Assembly (NCBI GenBank): GCA_026260175.1
Contig: JAKCWW010001907.1
Coordinates: forward strand, 1 to 64,000
DNA from: Reticulitermes lucifugus
Lineage: Eukaryota > Arthropoda > Insecta > Blattodea > Rhinotermitidae
DNA: 64,000 nucleotides
Direction: 5' to 3'
Positions 54,111-64,000 of this stretch are shown one piece after another. The position numbers and the translations under genes are program-made. The notes under the pieces are model-generated. The model was given only the letters and a program-made list of their open reading frames with translations, ran no database searches and was not told where the DNA came from. Numbering within the stretch: position 1 is the first letter of the stretch; every line of letters begins with the position of its first letter.

Positions 54111-55502
54111 ACGCATTTCTTCATGCACTGTTGTACTTGTATGTGTAAAAATAGGCCTTGGAATGGGGTTCCAGCACTGAACTGACGACGCTGTGGTAAC
54201 AGCAATGAAACTGTAGGTAGAAGAACAGAACACATTGATTTGAGGCTTCCGCCGCGATGTTGATGAGATCTGCGATCTTCTGGGAAATTACGCGGCGTCG
54301 TGTGGTAATTGTTTACACACATTTCCGTCTCAGTCTTCAAGTGGAATATGTGGAATATGCATGTCGTACATTGTCGGTGTGTAATCCATAATGAATCACA
54401 CGAAGGTATATATTATGGCTTGCAAACCAATGACTGACCGCCCTCGCATTACAACCGCTACAAAAATTCATGAACCGACCCGGATTATTCATAAGCAACC
54501 AATTTGCCCTAAGTGCGACGCGGGTCAGTATACCGAGCCCACGGCGCCGGCCACAGAATGTACCCACCACCACCACATCACACACTTTTGTGTTGTGCGA
54601 TCGGTGAAAAAACTGCACAGTTATGGCGTCAGGTGTAAAAATAACAGCCAGCTCTCGACAACAGTGTTCAGGCGATGCTACGGGTCCCGCAGCTCAGGAA
54701 ATGCTCTCAGTATGCCCTACAAATGTACATACAAAACAGGGTCCTTGACTGCCCAGATGCCAGAAAAAAAGGCGTGTATACAGTCTTCAGAAGTTTCACA
54801 AATTAAAATCTGGAAGGAAGGGAGAGGGGCGCCAATGGCGTGGGACTTGGAGCGGAATAGAGTGCTGAGGCAGTAGGGGGTCCTGTTTTATATCAAACTC
54901 GTATCTCGCATTCCAGCAATAACCTTCTCCAGTGGCGGCATGCGAGAGACAGGAGTGGCGACATACGGAGCAACCCAGAGAATGGAAGGGAACAAGTACT
55001 TATGGAAGAACCCACGATATCTAAACTTTAAATGCTTCCATCTGTACGGCACGCCAGCAAGAAATATAAATTAATAATTACAGGATTTAGTGGTTCATTT
55101 CTTCACACAGTTTCCACTATTACAAATCAAGGCAACCTTAAATTTCCCCGACGAAACCTCAGTCTCGCACCACCGCCACATTCGTTCATATTCAAAATTT
55201 CACATGCAATGGTTCAATAAATATTGCTATCAAACCAAAATGCTCCAACCTAGCTGATAAGCCGTGACAACGTGGTGTAAAATTCTGACGTTTCAATGAC
55301 TGTACAGGAGCGTTTATAATCGGGGAAGGTGCAACGTGATAGTCAACCAATCTGTGTCACTCATCACATCACTCTGATGACGGAGGCTCACAAGTCTCAG
55401 CGGCGTTACGTTTTTTTAACTCCCCATCGTCGAGACTAATCGCCCGAAAACTTCATTACAGCAATTATTAATGTCGTCGTCCTTTTTCAAAAAAGGCAAA
55501 TA

Positions 55503-55669
55503 GAGTCGAACCCGGTTATAACGACATCGGTTTATACGACACCTCGTCTATAGCGTCAGATATTCTGTGATACCAATTAAATCGTCACTGTTAACCATAA
55601 CATTATACTCCTCGGTTAGAACAACAGAATATTCGGCCCCTTTAATGACGTTATAACCGAGTTCGACTG
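55503..55669. mobile_element. pogo-like MITE, 167 bp
   Basis: The left end GAGTCGAACCCGGTTATAAC and the inverted right end, GTTATAACCGAGTTCGACTG on the plus strand, are about 20-bp terminal inverted repeats. TA flanks both sides (55501-55502 and 55670-55671), the target duplication of Tc1/mariner/pogo elements. CAGTCGAACCCGGTTATAACG-like ends are typical of pogo-derived insect MITEs. There is no ORF. Confidence 0.88.
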
Positions 55670-57139
55670 TATTCAGTTCTTCACGTGCTCCATGAACACA
55701 CCGGGCCATGGCGACAAAGTAATAAATTCTTAGTCCCGGAATTAGAAGTGAGCTTCGCACTATAGATGTTCTAACTGCTGGAAGAAATCTTAGCCACACT
55801 GAGAACAAGTGGCTGGTTGAGCCACAATGGCGTAATGAACATAACGAAGGAAAAACAAGGTAATTACAGCAAACATTTATGTGGCATGACTGTGATTTTA
55901 ATGGGTCTGAATCCAATAAAAATATTCACAAGGAGTTTCTTTCAGTTAGGCCTGTATAGCCCGATCTACGTTTCCTGCAAACAGAAGTTTCTCGAACCCA
56001 GAGCTCTGAATTTAATAATAAAAAACAGTGGACCAACAAAAGTAAAAAAACTGAATAAAACCAGAAATCAAAATGCAGCTGGCGCTTCCCCCCCCCCAAG
56101 TAACGGGCAAACTGGTAGCACCTAATGGAACTCTACACGCTTCACCAAGCAGTCGCCCTGGAGCTTAAATGTGCACTTCGCTTCCTCTTCCTACAACACC
56201 AAAAACTGTAATAAACGCCTTTTTTGTTACACCTTATTCGTGCATATAAGAAGTTCGTGCGGTCAATCAGCGTCATGATCAGGCGAATCATCTAGCTGGT
56301 CAGTGTTATGTGTCATTTCAGGGATGCAACACTGCGGCAAGGAACTACAAAATCCGAAGAGTTATTATTAAACTAAATCCAACACCGAGTCTAACTTGAG
56401 CAAACCAAATCCAAATTTCACAACCCGTAAATTTAAGAAACATTACAATGTTTAAAGAAATATGTACCCCCATGTTCTGGCCCAAAACATTGATGATGAT
56501 GATGATGACGAAAAATGGGTATCCGGTATACTACGCGCTGAAAACATGAAACATCGATAAGTTACAAAGTTTTTGAGAGTCGTGTTAAGCAGTTCTCGTT
56601 GAGCGTGCAAGTTATTTATATAAACTGCCGTGATCACATACGCCAACACGTACTTACATCCTTCGTTATATGGACAATTACGTCACAGAATTGCGGTCAT
56701 CCTTGACATTACACTGACCCATTGTGAACAGGGTGTGACCTCCCTAAAGTCGGCCGATAAGATCATCACCATCCAGACGTGTTATAGACCGCATTACGCA
56801 CAAAGCATGCGAACAAGATGATGCTGCGGAATTCAACACCGAATGATCATTCCTGTGTAACAAAGCTGCCCTCCGTAAGTGTGAGTACGGCGAGTATCGG
56901 AAAATTAAGTAACAACAAAAATGTTCAGAATTTTCACTCATCATCCAGTTGTGTTCGGGTCATTAAAATCGAGGATGACGTGTGTGGGCAGCGAATAACG
57001 CACACAAAGCACGGGAAAGGCATTTGACTTTCCGTCCGAACACATGGAGGAAAAGGCCTACATGGGAAAACCAGGCATACTTACAATCAGTTGTAAAAAA
57101 CTTATAAAACGTCTCACTTACTTCAAATGTTTCTATCTG

Positions 57140-57330
57140 TACATGGAGGGCAGTAAAGCTGTCCCTGCGCGCAGCATGAAGCTCCTGACATTCTTAACCT
57201 CGGCATTAGATGGAGGTGAGTGGTCAGTTTCACGCCCCGGGCGCTTTATCCCCGGGCAAAAGCCCACACGGAAGAAGCAGGGATTCACAAATCAGCCCTT
57301 ATACAACTCAGTGATCTAGTCTATTATCAC
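57140..57330 (-). repeat. SINE copy
   Basis: The plus strand reads TAAAGCTGTCCCTGCGCGC, then CATTCTTAACCTCGGCATTA and GATGGAGGTGAGTGGTCAG, followed by CACGCCCCGGGCGC. It matches the body of the 37770-38060 copy. The B-box half reads GCAGGGATTCACAAATCAGC and is mutated. Confidence 0.7.
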
Positions 57331-58945
57331 CTCCGGTATAAATTGCAAGCCGATAGCTCCATGTAATTTCACAGAGGTGGCATATTGTCATTTGACATTG
57401 TACAAAAAAGTGACAGATCTGTCACTACACAAATCCTTGCGATTCACGCAAAATCGTCCTATTTTCATTCCCACGTCAGAATTTAACACAACCATGATGT
57501 GGGTGTAAACTATGACCAAAGATTGTAAAAGTAAAAAGCTGGTGTGGTCTGGTCCCGAATGGCATGGTCACAATAACTTTCGCAGAAATTCGCTAAACGG
57601 TTGAAATATTATTAGGAAGCCATACATACACGAACAGGCACCGACACGACCACTAAGAATTAATTATGCAACTTCTGCCTTGGAGTCTGGTCTAGTGCAC
57701 TTTGGTAGCAGGCATTGAAAACAGGCCGGAAGCATACCTACAAGAACATCACGCGCTTATGAAACTAACTGGCAACGCGTTAATTGCTGGGATGGATTTC
57801 TGTGCCTAGGGGCCAAGTCACTGAAGCAAAGACATTCCAAAATACACCACGCGTCTCCATGTGAAAAGGCAGAACCCACGAACCAGTGGTCTATGTGTAC
57901 CTTCTACATTCGTCCTTGTCGCCGCATGCACAGTCTACACAATCCTGCTGGTCCAGTAGGCCTACAGTCTTCACATTTCAACTGGCCGCTTTTAATATGC
58001 ACGCAATTCATACCGGCCGAGTCATGTCCCCAGAATCCCTTTCTGCCCCATTTCATCTTTAGAAATTCCTACTGGAATCCCCAGAATTCGCTTTGATCGC
58101 ATCACAAAGTAGCCATAGTTCGCTATGGCTCTCTATAATTAAGTTTTGGCAGCATTTGAATCTTCTGCCTCTTATGAACCTATCGGGCGCTAAATCACGT
58201 GTCTTCAGACCACAGCCACTACAAATGCAACATAGCTGGCCTGCCCCCACAAACCGCCTGTTTACGGTCAACTGGTACCGTGAGTCTGGTTCGGTTATCC
58301 AACTATGATCTCGACATGGCTAACTGGTTCCAGTTTTGACTGTACACGTCATCTAAGCGGTGACAGGTGAGTGAAACTCGCAATTGCAACAAGTGCTGGT
58401 ACAGTGCCAGACACATTTCTTTAGCCTCCTTGTACTTTCAGCACCGTTTTTACAATGCGTGCTGAATTAGAACAGTCACTGAAAGGAACGCGCATGTCAG
58501 AATTTCAACGGTACTATGGACTTCAAAAGAATCTGAGGCCCTTCGCGTATGCCAGATATGTCTGTCCTGTTTTGTACTGGACGCTCAAAGCCCCGGTTTT
58601 CTCACGGACCTTTTGAATTCGTGTAACTCTTCATCTACGACGGACGGCCGTAACTGATCTTTCCCTAGTGAGATCGCCCGAGTATCAAATACAATTCGTG
58701 ATTCATACTTTCTCCTTACACTTCTTTCACAACGGCTCGAACTTCACTGGGACATCACGCGCCCACCACAGACACGTTCAAGTCTAGTATACAAACTTCA
58801 CAGCCATCACTTCAATCATCTTCCTGTATCTCCACATCGCTTCGTTTTACGCAGACAAGCAAACTGTAGGTGTTATGAATTTGGATTATATTTTGTACTT
58901 GTCTATGCTGTGATGAACCAGATAAATACTAAGTTCCTTCGTATA

Positions 58946-59228
58946 CAGACGGACCCCGACTTACGTAGCTCCGACATACGTAGATCCGGACTTACGCAAA
59001 AAACTTCTTGTGCCACTACCACCACTACTACCACTCCAACCACCACCACATCCACCCCTGCCTCAATTGAATACGACAGTGACTCCAGTATCGATTATTC
59101 ATTATTATTATATAAATTATTATTATTGTTTATAAGGTATATAATAAAACATGGCTCCGAGTTACGTAAAAATCGACTTACGCATAGGGTTGCGGAACGA
59201 TCCACTTACGTAAGTCGGGGACTTTCTG
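58946..59228. mobile_element. TA-flanked inverted-repeat element, 283 bp
   Basis: The left end CAGACGGACCCCGACTTACG and the right end CGTAAGTCGGGGACTTTCTG (plus strand) are imperfect terminal inverted repeats of about 22 bp. TA flanks both sides. Sub-terminal ACTTACG motifs recur inside both ends. The centre is simple sequence: (ACC)n-like and TAT/TTA runs. This is a non-autonomous Tc1/mariner- or pogo-type element. Confidence 0.82.
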
Positions 59229-60769
59229 TACATTCACATTAAATACTGTCTTATCTGGTGAACTGTCGCTGCCTACATATTACACCCACTTCCGGCACTG
59301 TAATGTTACTTACAACCTATTCTGCCTGTTGTAGACGCTTTCAGGCTTTCACGGTGGTTCACTGCTAACGTGGATCCCGCCTGCAACGTGGCTGTATTGC
59401 CCACATTTCAGACGTATTCGCAGTCTTCAGCCTGCTATGTCCGGCACTGGTCATGAGCGTTTCTTTAAACATCCCTTACTACACACTGTTTACGTCGATA
59501 TATCTCGTCTGACCTCAGCAGTTGATACGCAGCTAACTCTTTTAAGTTATTTAATGACGGTGTTTTAAAAAGAGCTTATGTACGTCGAAATAGACAGGGC
59601 GATCATGAACTTTGAGGTGATAATGAGGTGGCTGTCAGAGGCGGCAGTGGCTTAAAGCACTATCCGTTAATTTGCCTACAGACACCGTGGAAAATCACGA
59701 AGCGGTTAGCCAGAACAGCCAATAATCCGGCTGAGATTTAAACTGGGAGGAGAACGAAGCCAGAGAGCTATCAAACACAACCTTAAACCGTGCGCAGTAG
59801 TAACGCTTTGGTCTGATAACCTCATATAATCCAAGTTCATTCCGTCTTTAGGAGAGCTGCGTGAGTTACATGGTTTATGTTAGGCTTATTACTTGAATGT
59901 GAATCGCAAATTCAGCGACGAAAATTAGCAGCCACCGCGTTTTAACGTTGTTCCCTCCTCTAACCCCAACACGAACAAGCAATTTTATAACTGCGCCAGG
60001 GAAGTGCAAATTCCCCGCACCACAACAAACCCTTGCCCTCTTATAACTCCATGCAACTGCGTGCCTTTTGCTTCTAATTAAAAACCACCAAAAACCGCCA
60101 CCTACACAGACACTTGCCGCGCGAGATAGAAGAGACCCCAATAATTCGAGACTCAGAGTGACGCAACGTCTGAGGTCACTCTCAAATATAACTTCCAGAC
60201 GAAGACCCATAGCTGTTCATTCGCCCCGCCCACAACGCTGCCAGGTAGGTCAGTGTGAACTGCTCAGTCTCAGGGTCAGCGTGTGACCTCATGGCATAAT
60301 TTTTGTTCCCACACCACAGCAAATTTCGGGACAATTCTTTGTACACAAGCACTGTGCTTACTACAGATGCCACACACAAGGCATATTTACGGCAAAGTAA
60401 ATTTCACCAATAGTTCAACCCGTACGCGCTTGTGAACATACTTTTGGAACATTCTACACGTATATTTTTAACTGTCGTAGACTCCTGCGTTTTATCGCTG
60501 TTGCTAAATGCTATATAAGCTTATAATGTGAAGTGTGGCAAAACTTGGCCTGTTGCTCTTACACAATCGCCACGTCAGTAGAACCGTAAACCGCCGTGCG
60601 ATCGCAACGTGATAGAAACAAATGCAGCCGCGCCTCTCTTTCTGTAGGCAATTAACAATATAAAGTTACGGCATAAGTTGAAAATGTGAGCCTCATTGTA
60701 AATCGACGGCTGAAAGTCAAATGTGGTATGAAACAAATTTAAAACTAAAGCACAAATAAAGCTGCGGTG

Positions 60770-60870
60770 ACTGGTTGGTACTCCTGGTTCTTATTCGTGA
60801 GGTCCCGCTTTCGATTCTCTGTCCCGAGGCAGAATATCATGATGTTTTTCGCAATCTTCCTGAGTCACTC
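60770..60870 (+). repeat. tRNA-like SINE head
   Basis: TGACTGGTTGGTACTCCTGG resembles an A box, and CGCTTTCGATTCTCTGTCCC a B box, about 30 bases apart as in tRNA-derived SINEs. No cloverleaf closes. Confidence 0.45.
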
Positions 60871-62488
60871 CACGGTAATATTAGTACCGCGTTCTTCCAT
60901 ATCCTTCCCACTTCATTGTACAAAATTACCTTCGTATTCGAGGCTATATAAGCAATGACGGACCGGAATGTTGTATGAACTAATCGCCCCGCTAGTTTCA
61001 TTCAGGAAACATCGGCAGACTCCTGATCCAGACAGAAAACGTAATAAACAAGACAGTCTACAGCTGTGTACTTGTATCGTGTCTGGTCGACGAAAATGTA
61101 TCGGGGTGAAAAGAAAAAAGCTTTTGTATCACGTACTACTTGTTATTCTAGCCAATACTCCGGCGCTCCAGTAAGAGGACGAGATACGGACCATTTCAAC
61201 TGTAACACTGTGTAGTTGGTTTAGTCCCAAACTGGGCTAGTGATGTAAGAAGCTGAATCAGCAGAGACCAATACTGTTGTTAGCTTGAAGCTTGGTCGAT
61301 TTAATCGCATTACGTAGGCGATCCAGACTCTCGCGTTGTGACGTCATTAAATTAGGATAGCCCAGGCAGCCTTTCCTTGTTCAACTGTGATATCGTCCAA
61401 CCTAAGATAAAACGGGTATTCTGACGGTGGACGTCAGAAAGGAGCAAATCACTGTCTGCGAGCGAAGCGGTTAAGCTGAACATCTCGACTCAGTGAATGG
61501 GGATCAGCCTAACTTACGACAGCTGCAAACCGACTGCACATGACTGCCCTCTGATTGCCGTCTGGCCGACTGTCTTCAGGGCTGCAGGCGGGCTGACTAA
61601 TACGGGGCACTTTAGTTTGCACGTAATTAAGAACCTCTACTCGGAGACCAGGCAGCCACAAGGCACGTTTAGGTCCGTTTCGTGAGAATTACAAACAGGC
61701 GAGTCAGCCAAGCGGCAGTGACAAGAGAGAAAATTACCAGTCGCCAAAACATGTAATATTTTAATACAGAGTTGTAAACAGCGTTCTAAATGTGCCTCAC
61801 TGCAGCTCTAAGAACCTTCCACAGGTCCTTCCCCTATACCCATGCCGAAAGAACAATCGGCTAGCTTTTGTTGCGACGAGTTACGCCTGACCAAGCGCAG
61901 AGCGGGGAGTGCAAGGTAAAATCGCGCGGTAGTGGCAGCACTGATAGTAATGGTAATGGTAAATCTCTTTACCACTGGTGACAGTGGTGTGAATACTACT
62001 ACTATTACCACCAAAACAGGTACTCAGTTCGTAACAGCGTGTCGGATCTTGACCGCCGAGATACATTACATGTGGTGGGTAGGACGTGACATCATCACCG
62101 TCGCGATATATCGGTTGGTTCTACTAAAGCAGACAGAAAAAAATACACATGGCTACAGCTGAACACACATAACAACACAATCGCACACTCCCTTGTAGTG
62201 ACTGGTACGTCGCTAAATTTGAAGGGATGAAGCAAAAGAAAATTTCCAAGTACTATAATCACGCACTTCGCTTTGAGGAACGTCGCTGAATTTGGAGGGC
62301 CGAACCTCACAGTAATGAGCCTTCCCAAACACGAAGCATCTGGCAACTGCATACGAAATCACGGAGCAAAGGTTCTTGAGAATTTGACAGTCGCTCAACT
62401 GGTCAACAAATCCCCCCTCCCTTTTATGAATTCTGAAGGTTCTTTACCGTTTTCAATGATCCATAACCGTGCACTGAACAGATATGGC

Positions 62489-62576
62489 AACTAAAACCAA
62501 CAAATGCACACAAGTTTAGTAATACTACGTTTATAATACAGTTTCATAAACTTGCGTGCATTTGTTGGTTTTAGTT
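62489..62576. repeat. Perfect-looking 30-bp hairpin
   Basis: AACTAAAACCAACAAATGCA (then CACAAGTTTA) at 62489-62518 is the reverse complement, with one mismatch, of 62547-62576. The spacer is 28 bp. The outer sequence resembles the outer ends of the foldback element at 35198-35482 (AAACCAACCAATGCACAAG there). Confidence 0.85.
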
Positions 62577-63374
62577 CTTTACTGTGTTCACAGAATCCCG
62601 CAATGGACCTTAACCTGAGCCAATCGATTCCAATTTCTAAAAGATTCATTCAACGCCTACTACTACACTTCGATCTCACCAAGTGGTCTCTTGGTGTCAG
62701 GTGTCCACATTTCTCATTCGCGCTATGTGGCCCGCACATCTCCTTCACCATAATTCTTTGCTATACCAATACTGGTGAACATCACAAATTATGTAGATCA
62801 TTACGTAATTTTCTAGATCCTCTTGGTACTTCCTCCTAAGGTCCAAATACCCTTACCGTATGCTGAGCCCTACACGAATGGAAACCGTTAACAGCTGGCT
62901 TTCGGATCAGAACCACGTTCCTAACAGCAGCAAAAGAAAGATTCTCGAGGCTGAAGGCCCTCCGCCCCCTCAGGATGTGAATTTGACAAGACGCATGACG
63001 AAAGAGCAGAGGGGAACCGCAATCACTGCATGCGCCATGACTGACAGCAAGGGCCGCGCCATTTTAACATGCCAGTTACTGGAATTCTATTTTTAATCTC
63101 GTCCACACTGCTTCCCAAATGCGTGTTCTAAACACAACAAATCAGTCCTACGCCAATACCACAATGTTAAAAACACAAAGAAACGTAAACTGTAAGTTGC
63201 TACATAGTAACTAGAGCTTGATTAGTGATAAAAGCTCCATTACTTGAGAATTATGGATTATTATAAACTTCATTCTACACTTTGCTGAGTCTCCAGTCTT
63301 TGGATGACTAAAAACATCAGATTATCGATTACTATACACATACAGTATTATTATGACCATTCAGAGTACCAATA

Positions 63375-63455
63375 CTTATTAAGATTACAGACTGTCAGCA
63401 GGTTCCTTCGAAACAATGGAACCGATTTACCAAACTATACGGCGTCACAGTCCAC
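63375..63455 (+). repeat. Interspersed repeat fragment (SRFLRNNGTDLPNYTAS type)
   Basis: The plus-strand conceptual peptide VSRFLRNNGTDLPNYTAS matches the end (SRFLRNVGT.LPNYTASHPRR) of the same kind of insect interspersed repeat as seen at 13590-13760 and 20590-20790. Confidence 0.55.
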
Positions 63456-63544
63456 TACACTGCAATATTTATATTCACCGCCGTCAGAACCTCCAGTATT
63501 ACAAGCATCCGTTTCAATTTACAGCATTATCTTACCGAGCACAC

Positions 63545-63615
63545 AGGTGCAGCGGTAACGCTTCGGACCTGTATTCCGGAGACACCCGGTTTCGAGTCTC
63601 GAACAGGTTATCGAC
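63545..63615 (+). repeat. tRNA-like SINE head
   Basis: AGGTGCAGCGGTAACGCTTC (A-box region) and CCCGGTTTCGAGTCTCGAAC (B-box region) are spaced as in a tRNA. The acceptor ends do not pair, so it is a SINE head or tRNA pseudogene. Confidence 0.5.
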
Positions 63616-64000
63616 TATACGGTAACCTAAGAATATGCCATATGCCAACTGCATCTTTTCGAGAGCTCACTCAATTCAACACCTATGATGCTAGTGATCG
63701 CTTAGAGTTGGCCTAATTACGAAGACAAACATTTCTGCTGTGGTCTACGGATTACGACAGCGCGCTGTAGCGTGTCCAAGTACCATCGTTACGGACGAAC
63801 CACAGAATGTCTGCTGCTTTCACGACAGGTACGCAGCTATCAGACTGCAACACGAGGCCTTAATCCAGGAGACTACAACGTGAAACCTCGTATCTTACAT
63901 ACTTCCACCGTATTAAAGTGCACAGTTCAACAACAAAATCACATGCCTCAACATGAGACCAAACTTTGTGTTATGTAGCCTGCTTACACGATGTCTGTTT

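Larger units (their letters stand above)
41061..64000. other. Intergenic or far-upstream region without recognisable genes
   Basis: I found no convincing coding exon, tRNA, rRNA or CRISPR-like array in this 23-kb stretch. Open frames are short, have biased composition and lack family resemblance. It is CpG-richer than the left half and holds SINE copies, three small inverted-repeat transposons, a hairpin, simple repeats and one assembly gap, listed separately. It may still contain 5' non-coding exons of abLIM: a strong minus-strand donor (CGATG|GTAAGT) sits at 47410. Confidence 0.5.

Noticed and set aside
54391-54876. 161-codon plus-strand ORF, the longest in the window
   Set aside because: Composition is erratic (HHHHI, Thr/Arg-rich), with no recognisable domain and no family resemblance. 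A frame of this length is expected by chance in CpG-rich sequence.

Overview
The window is nuclear DNA from an insect, and one gene can be read in it with confidence. Fourteen or fifteen short exons on the minus strand, between 37079 and 1233, encode an actin-binding LIM protein (abLIM / Unc-115 family). The protein has four LIM zinc-finger domains followed by a long, basic, Ser/Pro-rich linker. The exons are spread over 36 kb, with introns of 0.17 to 8.1 kb. The introns hold relics of several transposon classes (mariner, Tigger/pogo, another Tc1-like DDE element, two or three non-LTR retrotransposons) and tRNA-derived SINEs. The repeat content, especially an interspersed family with FEVSTAL...FWVVT-like conceptual peptides, resembles hemimetabolous insects such as cockroaches or termites. 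That placement is an inference.

Layout, right to left because the gene is on the minus strand. From 64000 to about 40600 there is no recognisable gene. This part is visibly richer in CpG and holds SINE copies, three small inverted-repeat DNA elements (hAT-like, pogo-like and a TA-flanked one), a hairpin and a gap of Ns. From about 40600 to 37080 lies the unresolved 5' part of the gene. Exons at 36984-37079, 30081-30264, 28090-28217, 25430-25556, 25169-25262, 24677-24767 and 23559-23719 encode LIM1 to LIM4, and all 32 zinc ligands are visible. A 72-nt in-frame cassette exon follows at 20954-21025. The linker exons are 18263-18458, 15658-15897, 13093-13211, 12406-12592 and 10708-10824. The last two readable exons, 2490-2587 and 1233-1330, are homologous to each other. 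Both are 98 nt long and both enter in phase 1 and leave in phase 0. The N-terminal exon(s) and the C-terminal villin headpiece are not found; the 3' end of the gene lies beyond position 1.

The most interesting points are: (1) the duplicated 98-nt exon pair, which can only be used one at a time because using both shifts the frame into an early stop; (2) two GC-AG introns in a row around the end of LIM4; (3) a roughly 128-bp inverted repeat at 35198-35482 whose arms carry a hammerhead-ribozyme-like core; (4) a marked rise in CpG density near 40.6 kb that may mark the upstream limit of the methylated, transcribed gene body. All coordinates and reading frames were derived by eye from splice signals and translation. 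No database search or transcript data were used.
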